Shown: positions 32,236 to 42,681, numbered from the stretch's first letter. The stretch: 56,212 nt of DNA from Ciona intestinalis (GCF_000224145.3 NC_020173.2:4901988-4958199); one strand, 5' to 3'. Notes: a model not told the origin generated them from the letters alone. A program made the numbers and translations.

Positions 32236-33240
32236 ATGCATAAGAAGATGGATCAAACTCAATATGGAAGGTTTTGCAACAAACGATCCGTTATTTATGT
32301 ATCTGGAATGATGGGAAGTAGCAGTGTTGGAAGCAGTTGCACTTTGTCTTCTTTCGAACTATTTGCCGCAACAGAAGTTCGAGCTTTGAAATGTTGGCTT
32401 AAATTGGATGGAGATGATAAATTTGTAATTGTGATAAACAGATCTGGTTTCTGCGATTGGAACTTCGCTGGGTTCGAACCCAAGCAAAGTATGATAAAGG
32501 AAATCAACGAGAAAGTTCAGAAAGCAATTTCTGCATGCAACTGCAACGCCATTCATGCAATTGTTGTGGGTCACAGTCACGGCGCAAAATGCGTTGAAAT
32601 TGCTTTCCAAACTTGTGGAATAGATGGAAATGGACAAGAGGAAAGACGACAGAAGATTAGGATGCAATCAGCCATTATAACCTTGGGGGCAACGCGTTTT
32701 GTTAAGAACTCCGCGGCAAAGCTATTCGTTATGACAACATCAACGTATAGTATATAAATTAGGCTAAGTGCTCGTATAACGAAATGATGATACGGACTCT
32801 TGGCTTGATGCTAACATAGGAGGGAGTGGTAAACGAAATATAGGCTACCGTTGTAAAATTGTAATTGTTAAACCGCTATGCGAGGCTACATTTGTTTCTT
32901 TCAATAAATTGTAACGAAGTATTTTTAGATTGTCTTAAACTGCCACTATAAGAACGACAAAGTGGTGAACAGAACAAGAGCACGAGAGTGGGTAAACGGG
33001 CCAGACTATACTGTGAAGGAGCTCGGGGTTTTCACAAGGCAAACACCACAAATTTGCCACTGTACTTGCTGCCCTCCATGCGTGGTAGAGAGTGAGAAAG
33101 AATATGCCGAGTCATCTGAATCCAATGATGCAGCGGAAGAAGAATCCCAGCCTAAAAAAGTAATTGCTGCTCACTGTGCAGTTGAATACGTGCAGTGCAA
33201 GACGTTAAAGGGAATACTTGAAGGATATTTAAATGGATGA
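32236..33240 (+). CDS. Alpha/beta-hydrolase-like protein, paralogue 1
   Basis: First of three tandem paralogues; function unknown. Exons 32236-32727 and 32929-33240 give about 267 residues (a second Met at 32248 is an alternative start). Features shared with paralogues 2 and 3 are an early strand VIYVSG, a CNC motif before the nucleophile elbow (IVVGHSHGAKCVEIAF), a strand IITLGATRFV, HYKNDKVV after the intron, a CHCTCCPPC cluster and IAAHCAVEYVQCKTLK near the end. I infer a Ser/Asp/His triad from the class-3 lipase order GxSxG, then TFGxP-like strand, then DxV, then His. No signal peptide or membrane segment is seen. This copy is the most divergent: the spacing between VIYVSG and the elbow differs, and its donor (GTTATG) is weak, so the exon 1 end is uncertain. 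Confidence 0.72.
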
Positions 33241-33491
33241 AAAGGCTCTTAATGTTATATACGGTTTTCGCTCTTTGTTCATTTATTTTTTAATGTAGTT
33301 TTGATTACTTCGCAGTCGGCGCAACGGTCAGGCATGAACAAAAAGTTCGTTACAAACAATTAAACAGCAGTCGCCATGCACTATGTAACACGCGTGTATG
33401 TATTTGGCGTTTAAATTCACGCCACGAAATGTGCGAGACATTGTTTTTGTGTAAATGTGACTTTTAAATTATAGGTCGCTATATCGCTTAT

Positions 33492-33679
33492 TGTAGAGTG
33501 GGGGAAGATGGGACACCTTTAGCATTTTCCAAATATCCTAATCACGTTTCAAACAATTAACAGCGGTCTACGGGAGTTGGGAGGATACGGCATTATAATT
33601 CTTTGAATGTTCTTTGTTTACAAAAATGGGACGAGAAAATAGAATGAAAAGGTGTCCCATCTTACCCCAGCCTACTATA
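33492..33679 (+). mobile_element. Full-length MITE between hydrolase paralogues
   Basis: Starts TGTAGAGTGGGGGAAGATGG and ends ATCTTACCCCAGCCTACTATA; the core is intact. Confidence 0.85.
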
Positions 33680-34310
33680 CCCCTCTCCATACATCGTTGA
33701 TTTCGCTATGTGTTTTCAACTATTTGAAACTGTTCAACCGATTAGTTGTATTCAAATAATGTCTACACCATCAGTGTTTCACGATTCAAAGACCTTAACA
33801 TAAATATAGTTTAGCAAGATTTCGTCACATACTTACACTGCTACAGAATACAATTTTGGGAAAAATTACAACTATAAAATTTGAATAAAACGTAATAAAC
33901 ATTAGGAAACACTGAAAAGAGAATGGGGAAAATCCGACTGGTGCAATGTTTTTAAATAGAAGGGGGGACGGGGAAGCTTTGTTTGGTATTGTGTTACTTG
34001 AATGTGAACCTTATTGGAGTGTTAACTTTGTTGTGTCCTATTGTCCTGTCGCGTTATTTCATTTTATAGTGCAATACAAATGTTACGTCACTATAATAAT
34101 GAAAGGCAAGGTTGAAAATACCTTTGGAAGAAAAACAGAGCAGAGTCGAGCCGTATATGGTTTCCTATCTGTGTTTACCTTGACGACGTCAACTTATTCA
34201 AAAAGAATCTAGTTTAGAACATATACGTCATACGTCTAGGGCCTATAAGTATAGGGGAAGAACCAGATTACGTACCGAAAAAAAGTCGTGGGGGGTTGCA
34301 ACAAAACTGT

Positions 34311-34318
34311 TATAAAAA
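34311..34318 (+). promoter_or_regulatory. TATA box of hydrolase paralogue 2
   Basis: TATAAAAA 44-51 bases before the start codon. This implies a very short 5' UTR (about 15-25 bases) if used at the normal spacing. Confidence 0.5.
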
Positions 34319-34361
34319 GACCCCGACGAACTCGATGCCAAAACAGTAAAGAAAATTAAAG

Positions 34362-35244
34362 ATGGCAGATGCTGTGAATTACAAACATGAATTATGCTGC
34401 GCACGAAAGATAATTTATGTCTCGGGACAAAAGAGTTCCAGCGTATTTGGTGGTTGGGTTCCTCTGGATGATGTCTGTAAAAAGCTTGCCAAGTGGTTTA
34501 AAGTGTCAAGATCCTGCTTTAAACGCATTGAAAATGACAGCGTGTACTTCGAAATCAATAGAAAGATAGAAGCATTACCGGTTTCTCCCACAGTCGTTTC
34601 TAACATTCAAGCCGAAGTAAAAAAATCAGTCGCAAGTTGTGAATGCAAAAACCTGAACACGATCGTATTAGCCCACAGCCATGGAGCAAAATGCGTCAGT
34701 CATGCTTTCCGGTCGTTTAATCTTAACCCTGGTGATCTTACTAACATATATAACAAGACTGCTATTTTGACTTTTGGTGCCACTCAAATGGTGCAGTCTT
34801 CAGCTTCCACGGTAAGCTATGGGTAATTTCCATCAGAACATGGTTTTGTCTTACGTTGTTGTTTTTCTAATATAGGTGACCCGGAACTTCTATTTTAGGA
34901 ACGACTCCGTCGTTTCTTTTTGTAGACAATTGTTATGGACATCGCACGATAACTGCAATGTCGTTCCGCTTGGACCTTTTAAAAGGGAAAGCAGAACTGT
35001 TTTCAAGTGTTCTTGCTGCCAGAATACTGCGCCTGAAAGTGACGTTTGTCCCGCCGGCGTCGTCGCGACTTTAGTCAACCGTTTTCAGAGCTGTAGCACA
35101 GGTGAAGATGCCCAACCCCAGCGGCCACAAAGTCGCCTGGTGGGTCTAGGCAGTGGAGCTGTGGTCGCACATTTTATAGAAGACTACATCGAATGCAAAA
35201 CGATGAAACGCCATGTAAAGGAACTGCTGTTGGTTCCGCGTTGA
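34362..35244 (+). CDS. Alpha/beta-hydrolase-like protein, paralogue 2
   Basis: Exons 34362-34811 and 34876-35244 (short 64-base intron) give 272 residues in phase 0. The N-terminus has a CC-A-K lead then IIYVSGQKSSSVFGG. The helix before the elbow carries CEC; the elbow is IVLAHSHGAKCVSHAFRSF, so it is an A-x-S-x-G variant. The strand TAILTFGATQMV precedes the intron, and exon 2 opens VTRNFYFRNDSVVSF, giving the candidate Asp. A CSCC motif sits in the loop, and VVAHFIEDYIECKTMKRHVK carries the candidate His. It is closest to paralogue 3 (shared WF, NDS, ALPVS, NPG and IYNK positions). An intracellular location is inferred from the absence of a signal peptide. Substrate is unknown; a catalytically inactive role cannot be excluded. 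Confidence 0.82.
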
Positions 35245-35445
35245 ATGCACATTTGCTACTTGTATTTACCGAGTGATGGTCCGTATACCTGATGCACGCC
35301 TTACGTCACACGGTTGTTGTCGCTTTGTCTTTATTTACGAATCATACTTTTTAATAGCATACTATAAAATATAAGTGGTTTTAATATTTAGAATAAAAAG
35401 TGTAAACTGTACAACGTGCGTGTCCCCTTATATGTTATTCGAGAA

Positions 35446-35495
35446 NNNNNNNNNNNNNNNNNNNNNNNNNNNNNNNNNNNNNNNNNNNNNNNNNN
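35446..35495. other. Assembly gap (50 N)
   Basis: A fixed-size run of 50 N, so the true length is unknown. Confidence 0.99.
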
Positions 35496-35674
35496 GATGG
35501 GACACCTTTAATACATAATATCCAAATAGCCTGATCGTGTTTTAAACAATTAACAACACTCTGTGGAAGACGTAAGGATACGGTTTTATAATTCATTGAA
35601 TGTTCTTTGTTTACTACCAAATGGTAAGAGAAAACTAAACGAAAAGGTGTCCCATCTTCCCCCACCCTACTATA
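35496..35674 (+). mobile_element. MITE adjoining the gap
   Basis: It begins mid-terminus (GATGGGACACC) directly after the N run and ends TTCCCCCACCCTACTATA. Repetition of this family probably caused the assembly break. Confidence 0.85.
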
Positions 35675-35970
35675 CAAATTGTTATGTTGTACAAATATAA
35701 AGGAGAAAGTTTTTTTATTATTTCAATATGTCGGTCGCCGACTCAAGCTGAAAAGGGAAACAAAAGTCACACCGTAGCACCGTGACCCGTGGCTTTTGAA
35801 GTGTAAAAAATATCTAGTGTTGTATTTCGAAATCTCGTCACAACACAGATAGTGTTACTGGCTATGGAATTTGAGTCGGAGGTTTTTTATAATATTAAAC
35901 ATACATAACATCGAGCAGTCAAATCCGCTACAGGTTTCGAGGCTCTCGGTGTTTCAAACTGTAATCAGAA

Positions 35971-37176
35971 ATGGCATTTGCAAACCGAAGACGAGGTAGA
36001 GACTGCAGTCATGAAGTGTGCTGCAAGTTGACAGTGATCTATGTCACAGGGCATGGATTCTCCATCAGCAAAATTTTGGCTAAGTACAGACCATGGGATG
36101 AGGTGGACAAACAGTTTATCAAATGGTTTCGTATTCCGTCGGAACAATATAAACGAATCGATAACGACAGTCCACTTTTCTCAACTTTGAAAACATTTAC
36201 GGCATTCACAATATCAGCACTGCCGGTTTCCAAACAAGTGGTTTCAGAAATCCACCAAGAAGTTGCAACTGCAGTAAAGAAATGTGGTTGCAACGGAATC
36301 AACACAATAGTGATAGCGCATAGCCATGGGGCTAAATGCGTACAGGAGGCATTTCGCTCATTCACGGGAAATCCAGGGGAAATGAGGAATTTGTACAATA
36401 AAGTCAGTATTTTGACGTTCGGTGCGACATGCTTGATTGATAAGCAAATGGTAAAGGTACGTATGTTATGGCATGCGTAAAATGCCGACTTACTCATGCT
36501 AAACGTGCTATACAATACTTGTACAGAGGAATAAAGGATATACCGTTAGCACCTAAATCATATATTTCCTGATCGTGTTATAAACAATTAAAAACGCTTT
36601 TTATAGTCTAGGGGACTCAGTTGCTAATAATAGGAATATTTTTTGTTTACAACACATTGGGAATTTAAAAGAGATGGAAAATATGTCCCATCGTACCCTA
36701 ATCTTCTGTAAAACGTTTGAAATAATTGCCTTTTCTTGCAGGTCACAAGAAATTTCTTCTTTGTAAACGACAACGTATTCAATATTTGCCACTGGCAGCA
36801 GATTTCAGAAGAAAGGTACAACATGGTGCAGCTTGGGCCTTTTGAAAGGGAAAATGAGATTAAGTTCTCCTGCACGTGCTGTAGGGTAGCACAGCCGTTG
36901 AGTGATAATACCGAAGTAAACGTAGAGGTTAATCTTGGAGGACGTACTAATGTTCGAAGCATGATTAATCTATACGATGCGGGTCTGGCACCAATATCCT
37001 ACCACCGGGCATCAGCTGTTGATCCAGTACAACAAGACCCACAGCAGCCACAAGGCCAGGGCGGATACTTCGGCGGTCTTAAACCTATCGCCCACTACGC
37101 TGGGGAGTACATTGAGTGTAGAATGATGAAAAGACATATAGAAGATACTTTCAAACTGATACAAGGCTCCGGTTAA
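35971..37176 (+). CDS. Alpha/beta-hydrolase-like protein, paralogue 3
   Basis: Exons 35971-36456 and 36742-37176 give 306 residues in phase 0. Order: VIYVTGHGFSISKIL, WDEVDKQFIKWFRIP, CGC before the elbow IVIAHSHGAKCVQEAFRSF, NPGEMRNLYNK, VSILTFGATCLI, then VTRNFFFVNDNVF, CTCC, a linker rich in Pro, Gln and Gly (DPVQQDPQQPQGQGG), and IAHYAGEYIECRMMKRHIED. The linker makes this copy about 35 residues longer than paralogue 2; that insertion lies exactly between the candidate Asp and His. The intron holds a degenerate MITE. The three genes share strand, intron position and intron phase, so they arose by tandem duplication. Confidence 0.82.
36533..36708 (+). mobile_element. Degenerate MITE (second subfamily)
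   Basis: It has GGATATACCGTTAGCACCTA at the left, TTTCCTGATCGTGTTATAAA in the core and AAATATGTCCCATCGTACCC at the right, and occupies most of the intron of hydrolase paralogue 3. The GTTAGCACCTAAAT start is shared with the copies at 45168 and 47287. Confidence 0.65.
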
Positions 37177-37327
37177 AAAGTGTAACTTGATCAGCGATCT
37201 TTTGTAAATAAGAAATTGACAGAATTGTTCCGACGAGCAAAAGTGTAAATTTATATTGTATTGTTGTGGTTCCTCCGTGAGTATAAAAGCTTACTGTTTA
37301 AAAAATCCCCAAAAATAGTCCGCCACA

Positions 37328-37436
37328 AGTAACATACATGGTAACTCGTAACCTGGCGCGAGGTGTATATGAAGCAGGACATCCGTGTTATAACGACTTT
37401 CGTTTTCCAGCCACGCGAGGATAAAACAAGTTACAT
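37328..37436 (+). mobile_element. SINE-like element, well preserved
   Basis: GTAACATACATGGTAACTCG, CGCGAGGTGTATATGAAGCA, GTTATAACGACTTTCGTTTT, CCAGCCACGCGAGGATAAAA, CAAGTTACATCAC. The best full body in the window; useful as a reference for the other copies. Confidence 0.7.
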
Positions 37437-37826
37437 CACTGTTGTACTTTACTCTTATCGCATTGATTATTTCTTAACCAGCAAAACACATTAATTTTCT
37501 GTGTCGGTATTGTGAGATGAATGACTGTATGCAATAACATTATCCTTTGTGCCAAAAGCCACATTAAAAGCTGTCGTTGTCTTTTTCCATATAAGTCCTT
37601 ATCATGCCGCTCACGTACGAATAATTAATCTTTTAAGCCGTGAATAAATTCCTTGCCGGAAGAAAGCGCCTGAAAGTTCAAAACTGTTTTGACTAAATTC
37701 CAATAACGTATATCGCCATGTGTAGCACGATAACTCTTACGAACGCTAATGGCTGTCATTACGTCTGGACATACATTCGTTCCAACCTTAATTTTCATAT
37801 CACGATGGATCGAAGACGATATTTCA

Positions 37827-37834
37827 TGACGTCA
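37827..37834. promoter_or_regulatory. Palindromic CRE upstream of the TSR/EGF gene
   Basis: Perfect TGACGTCA 103 bases before the start codon of the TSR/EGF membrane protein gene. Confidence 0.45.
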
Positions 37835-37937
37835 GCAGAATTTGTTTCAAAACTATCATCACGACTTACAATGATATGACAATTTGTGTCACGGATTTAA
37901 AACGCAGTTTGAAATCGGCATAGATAGAAACTGCAGG

Positions 37938-40900
37938 ATGAGATTTTGTGGTCGGTTATTCTTTCTAAGCGCAGTGCTGTGTATTGTACAACAGAATGGG
38001 ACATTGGCGTGGTATGTATGAACATGTTTGCAGTTTACTTGCTTTCATATAGTAGAGTTGGGTAGATGGGATACTTTTAGCACACAATATCCAATTATCC
38101 TGGTCGTGTTTTAAACAATTAACAACGGTCTATGGGAGTCGTGAGGAAATAGTTTTATAATCCTTTGAATGTTCTTTGTTTACAACTAAATGGGACGAGA
38201 AAATGGAGATACAAAGTGTCCCATATTCCCCCATTCTACTGTATATAGTAAACGGGGATTCAAATAATACGTCGCAACATAGGTTTTGGCCAACCGGACC
38301 GTGTACGGATAGTACTTGCGTACTTTCCCAGTGGTCGGTATGGAGCAGTTGTACATTGACGTGTGGGTTTGGTTTGACTACACGAACAAGAAGCGTCAGC
38401 ACAAGACAGAGTTGCACAGGTTCGCCTTGCAATGATAGAAGAACGGAGATTCAATCTTGTTATCCACGTTGTTGCCCAGGTTAGACAGTGCAAATGTAGC
38501 TATTATGAATGATTGAATGTAACTTGTTTATGCAAAGTAACGTACATGTTAACTCGTAAGCTGGCAAGTTTTATAATCGCAGCGCCATATTTATTACAAC
38601 GCCCGAGTTATTTTTACCGATTTTACACTAAAATATGACTTTTTTACTGTAACGTACATGGTAACTCGTAAGCTGGCAAGTTTTATAATCGCAGCGCCAG
38701 ATTTATTACAACGCCCGAGTTATTTTTACCGATTTTACAATAAAATACGACTTTTTTTACTGCGTTAGTGAATTGTCGATGGGAAAACTGGTTGACATGG
38801 TCGTCGTGTTCAACTTCGTGTGGTGGGGGTGTTCAGACCAGAGCAAGGAATTATGCGAGAGTGGCAAGTTGTGGTGGAACATGCGTCGGGGAAAGCGAAG
38901 AGACAAGAGCATGTAATACTGCATGCTGTCCAGTAGATTGTGTATGGGATTCATGGGCATCTTATGGTACATGTTCTGCTTCTTGTGGCGGAGGGAGGCA
39001 AGGAAGAGAACGAGTCATTCTAGTAAATGCTGCTTGTGGCGGAAGGCAATGCTCGGGTCCTGAAACAGAGTCACGAACTTGTAACGATTTAAACTGCCCG
39101 AGAAATTGCTTGTGGGAGATGTGGGAAGCTTGGGGAGATTGTAGTGTTACGTGTGGCGGTGGGGTGCAATATAGAAGAAGGCGAGTAAATTTACAAGCCA
39201 TACATGGAGGTTCGGCATGCATGGGAAGCTCAGTAATGTCAAGGTAAGGTTATGTAGTATGGTGGTGTAAGATGGGATATCGGTAGAACATGAATTCCAT
39301 ATTACCTGAACGTGCTTTGAACAATTAACAACGTTTTTTTGAGTGGTGAAGCTTCGATTATATAATTCTCTGATATTCTTTGTTTATTCCTTAGTGGAGG
39401 GAGAAAAGAGAATAAAAACGTCCGACCCTTATAGTATATATACGGTTGTGTATAAAAATAACCTGACTATATTCTAGGTATTGCAATAGTGAGTGTTGTC
39501 CTGTGAATTGCCGATGGGGGTCGTGGAATAGTTGGAGTGACTGCTCAAAGTCTTGTGAGAATGGTAAGGAGTTTGGATTCCAATTCGTTTGACCTCTTGG
39601 TAAAAACATAAAACATTGTATTGCATAGGTACACGACAACGGACGAGAAATTTCGCGGTCGAGGGCGCATGTGGTGGTACTGCATGTATAGGAATGAATA
39701 CATCAGTTGAGACGTGTAACCAAGTGTGCTGTCCTGTACACTGCGCGTGGAGTGATTGGACAAACTGGGAAAGGTAAAGAAAAAAATGCTAAACATTCGA
39801 TGCAGTTACAAGAGAAAGACCAAAGTTTTTTGAAAAAAAAAGTTTCTAAATTTTATAAACTGGAATAGTTTTAAATAATTTTTTTTAAATATTTAGGATG
39901 TTTAGCTTGAAATATTTTTCCCTAACTGAATTGTTAAAACAGTTGCAGCAGACCGTGTGGAAACGGAACACAATCTCGGAGAAGAACAGAATCCATATCT
40001 TCACTGTGTAATGGGGACGTGTGTGCTGGGAAAGCAAACGACACGAGAATGTGTAATACACACTGCTGTCCTGGTATGAACAATACGGGTTAAAAATGAT
40101 GGCTTCTATGTGACAGTTTTGTTTTATTATACGGATTTAATTAAGGCTTGTGGTTGCTACCCGTGGGGGCGTATGTGTACTTGGGTGGGTAAGACACTTA
40201 ACATCTATTGCTCTAACCCAGTGGTTCCTAAGGAGTTTGTCGAAACTGTCAGCAATACATTAAAACCATTAAAAAGTACCAACCACCCACAAAGTTATAT
40301 ACGTGCTGGTAACTCGTCAGCGGGCACGAAATGAATACCCGTGTTATAACGACTGCCGTTGCCCGNNNNNNNNNNNNNNNNNNNNNNNNNNNNNNNNNNN
40401 NNNNNNNNNNNNNNNGTGAAATCGAGAACAAGATCAATCCGGTTTTATCCGGAATGCGGAGGCAGTTTATGTTCGAATGAAACCCAGCAAATTGTTTCGT
40501 GCAACAGAACTTGTATGAACGGAGGGAATATGACAACATCTGAGTGTCAGTGCAGTAATGGCTGGGAAGGAGAATGCTGTGAGACAGGTATAGTAAACTT
40601 GTTCTGGTGTGTACTTATAGTTATTTGGCTTAAAGGCTATCGACCACAAGTCTTTGTGTTTGTACTGCTTAAAACGTTGTGAATGGATACAACTAAGGGC
40701 AATTATTATATTACAATTATTGAGATTCTATTTGAAAAGTGACCAATCATGCCATTATATATATAGTAGGGTGGGAGAAGATGGGACACATTATCATTCT
40801 ACTTTCTCGTCACATTCGGTAGTGGACAAAAAAATCAAAGAATTATAGAACCGTATCCTCGCGACTCCCATGGACTGTTGTTAATTGTTTAAAACACGAT

Positions 40901-42096
40901 CAGGATGTTTGAATATTCTCTGCTAAATGTGTCCCAGCTTCCCCCACTCTACTATATATATTCCGGGGAATGTAAATCGTTGGGCTTGATTTTTATCGGT
41001 CAGAGTTATACAGAATTCGTTACAGTTAAGCAATTAAGATACATTGAAATTGTACGTTTTTTCTATTACAGATATCGACGAGTGCGTAACACTTGAGCAC
41101 GATTGTCACCCGAACGCAACTTGCAAAAATAGCGTTGGATCTTACAGTTGCGTGTGTGTGAAGAACTACGAGGGAAACGGAACGTTTTGTGAAAGTATGT
41201 GACATGATTCTATGTTTGTATTTTTGCAAGTAAAACCACATGTTTGTTTAGCACGTCTGCATCAAATTTCTTATATAAACGTTAAGAACACATTGTATTA
41301 ATTAAGCATTGTTTTCTATGTGATATGTATACTTTTCTAATTGGCAATTTTGCAAGCGTTATTTGTCTAATGGGTATGGGACGATTAATCACTATATTTT
41401 GAATTTACTTTATATTAAAGGGGCGATATTTGAGCATGGTATCCAAGAAACGCGAATGGCAAACGAAGTGGCTTCTTCGACGTTAGATTTAAAGACCATT
41501 GCACTTATAGCTGTAACGGGAGGATTTGCTCTTGTTGGAGTGCTCGCGTTTATCGCTTTAAAAGTAAGTGTATCAAACTGACTGTTTATCTTTATTGCCG
41601 TGCTAATTAAATTTACTATTATAGCAAAATTATTATATATAGTAGAATGGGGGAAGATGGTACACCTGTTCATTCTACTTTCTCGTCTCATTTTGTAGTA
41701 AACAAAGAACAATCCAAGGTTTATAAAACCGTATCCCCATGAGTCCTGTAGACCGCTGTTAATTGTTTAAAACACGATCAGGATATTTGGATATTATGTG
41801 CTAAAGTGTCCCATCTTCCCCCATCCCACTATACTATTATAGCAAAATTTAAATTACCGTATAAAAATTAACTAATTTGTGTTAAAAGAAATAGTGGCAT
41901 ATTAATACGTATTAAAACGTTAATAAAGAGAGTTTATGTGCTTTTTTAGACTCGTATCGCTAAACAACCAGACGTGACGTTAAGAACAGCTTATTCAAAT
42001 CCATTATACATGAACACTATTGATAATGGAATTGTCGAAACGATTGGAAACCAAATTCACCTCGACCCAAACCTACCAAGCGGAAGCGGAACTTGA
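37938..42096 (+). CDS. Type I membrane protein with TSP1 repeats and EGF domains
   Basis: Cell-surface or adhesion-type protein; specific function unknown. Exons are 37938-38011, 38283-38479, 38769-39243, 39478-39563, 39629-39773, 39943-40073, (gap) 40416-40587, 41072-41194, 41421-41563 and 41950-42096. Order: signal peptide ([17 protein letters not shown]), six visible thrombospondin type-1 modules with WxxW and CSxxCG cores ([84 protein letters not shown]), the tail of a seventh, an EGF-like module ([20 protein letters not shown]), a calcium-binding EGF ([12 protein letters not shown]), a transmembrane helix ([20 protein letters not shown]) and a roughly 50-residue cytoplasmic tail with an NPLYM motif. 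Phases agree on both sides of the gap at 40366-40415, which removes the start of TSP1 module seven. Several introns carry MITEs. Confidence 0.85.
38048..38245 (+). mobile_element. Full-length MITE in first TSR/EGF intron
   Basis: TATAGTAGAGTTGGGTAGAT to TTCCCCCATTCTACTGTATA. It stops about 37 bases before exon 2, so the copy supplies most of the intron's 3' part. Confidence 0.85.
38537..38762 (+). repeat. 112-bp tandem duplication at a splice acceptor
   Basis: Two nearly identical units start at 38537 and 38649 (GTAACGTACATG, AACTCGTAAGCTGGCAAGTT, CGCAGCGCCA, ACAACGCCCGAGTTATTTTT). Each unit opens with a SINE-like head. The second unit ends six bases before exon 3 of the TSR/EGF gene and so carries the polypyrimidine tract. 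Confidence 0.85.
39254..39439 (+). mobile_element. Diverged MITE in TSR/EGF intron
   Basis: GTAGTATGGTGGTGTAAGAT at the left, GAACAATTAACAACG core, and a degraded CGTCCGACCCTTATAGTATA right end. Confidence 0.65.
40205..40365 (+). mobile_element. SINE-like element cut by the assembly gap
   Basis: Head CTCTAACCCAGTGGTTCC, then GTGCTGGTAACTCGTCAGCG, GGCACGAAATGAATACCCGT, GTTATAACGACTGCCGTTGC; the right part is replaced by N. The copy directly precedes the missing start of a TSP1 exon. Confidence 0.65.
40366..40415. other. Assembly gap (50 N)
   Basis: Fixed-size N run interrupting a TSP1-encoding exon of the TSR/EGF gene. Confidence 0.99.
40762..40956 (-). mobile_element. Full-length MITE, reverse orientation
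   Basis: Begins TATAGTAGGGTGGGAGAAGA, core GTTTAAAACACGATCAGGAT, ends CTTCCCCCACTCTACTATA; in the intron between the two EGF exons. Confidence 0.85.
41637..41834 (-). mobile_element. Full-length MITE, reverse orientation
   Basis: Begins TATATAGTAGAATGGGGGAA and ends TTCCCCCATCCCACTATA, in the intron after the transmembrane exon. The flanking sequence TATTATAGCAAAATT appears on both sides, suggesting a local duplication of the target. Confidence 0.85.
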
Positions 42097-42632
42097 AAGG
42101 TCTTCAATCGGTGAAAAAGTAACATAACCTGGGCCACTGGATCCGGTTTAACTTGCGTCGGGTATTTGTTAAGCATTGTGGCAGGCGGGGATAAATCCGG
42201 TCGTGTTGAGCAGTCGTGTTGCATTAGTCACAAAACAATATACGTCACGAATATGGGAAATGTCTGTTGCTAAATCCGTGTATGAACGATGGGTATATCC
42301 GTGGAAATGCGTGTTTAACGCTCGATTGGATAATGATTTGGATTAAGATAGATTAAGAAGAAATAGAAGACAAAACAAAAGAAGTTTACATTTTGCTTGC
42401 TGTATTTCACGCTTTGCTTTTTGATTTATAAGGTGTATTTTTTATGTGTGTAGCTTAACTTATTAGTGTTTTTCGTAAATTTTATATTAAAAAAATGTAA
42501 TGTCCAGTTGTCCCCTTTAATAATCTGTACCCCTTGTCCTATAAACAGAACTCGCACAAAACAATACCGTAAAATAAATTCTGTACCATGTCACTGTCAA
42601 TATGCAATTAAACATTGTACTGGTTTGGAATA

Positions 42633-42638
42633 TTTATT
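42633..42638 (-). terminator. Poly(A) signal of the small membrane-protein gene
   Basis: AATAAA on the minus strand, 44-49 bases past its stop codon; it lies inside the 3' UTR of the opposing TSR/EGF gene. Confidence 0.5.
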
Positions 42639-42658
42639 TTTGATAATGATTTACAAAT

Positions 42659-42664
42659 AATAAA
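42659..42664 (+). terminator. Poly(A) signal of the TSR/EGF gene
   Basis: AATAAA 563 bases past the stop. Cleavage 10-30 bases later would fall within the last codons of the opposing gene. Confidence 0.5.
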
Positions 42665-42681
42665 GATTGAAATCGCTGTAA

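Larger units (their letters stand above)
33241..34361. other. Intergenic between hydrolase paralogues 1 and 2
   Basis: It holds one complete MITE and the proximal promoter of paralogue 2. An 88-codon open frame at 33946-34212 has no recognisable feature. Confidence 0.5.
35245..35970. other. Intergenic with assembly gap
   Basis: A 50-N gap (35446-35495) abuts a MITE, whose left end probably lies in the gap. The rest is the upstream region of hydrolase paralogue 3, with an AT-rich TTTTTTATAATATTAAAC around 35884. Confidence 0.6.
37177..37937. other. Intergenic upstream of the TSR/EGF gene
   Basis: It contains one SINE-like element and a palindromic CRE; otherwise no gene is recognised. Confidence 0.5.

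Noticed and set aside
35435..35677. Frame running through the N gap
   Set aside because: Built from MITE sequence and unknown bases.
40249..40539. Minus-strand frame across the second gap
   Set aside because: Contains N-derived residues and overlaps the SINE and the TSP1/EGF exon.
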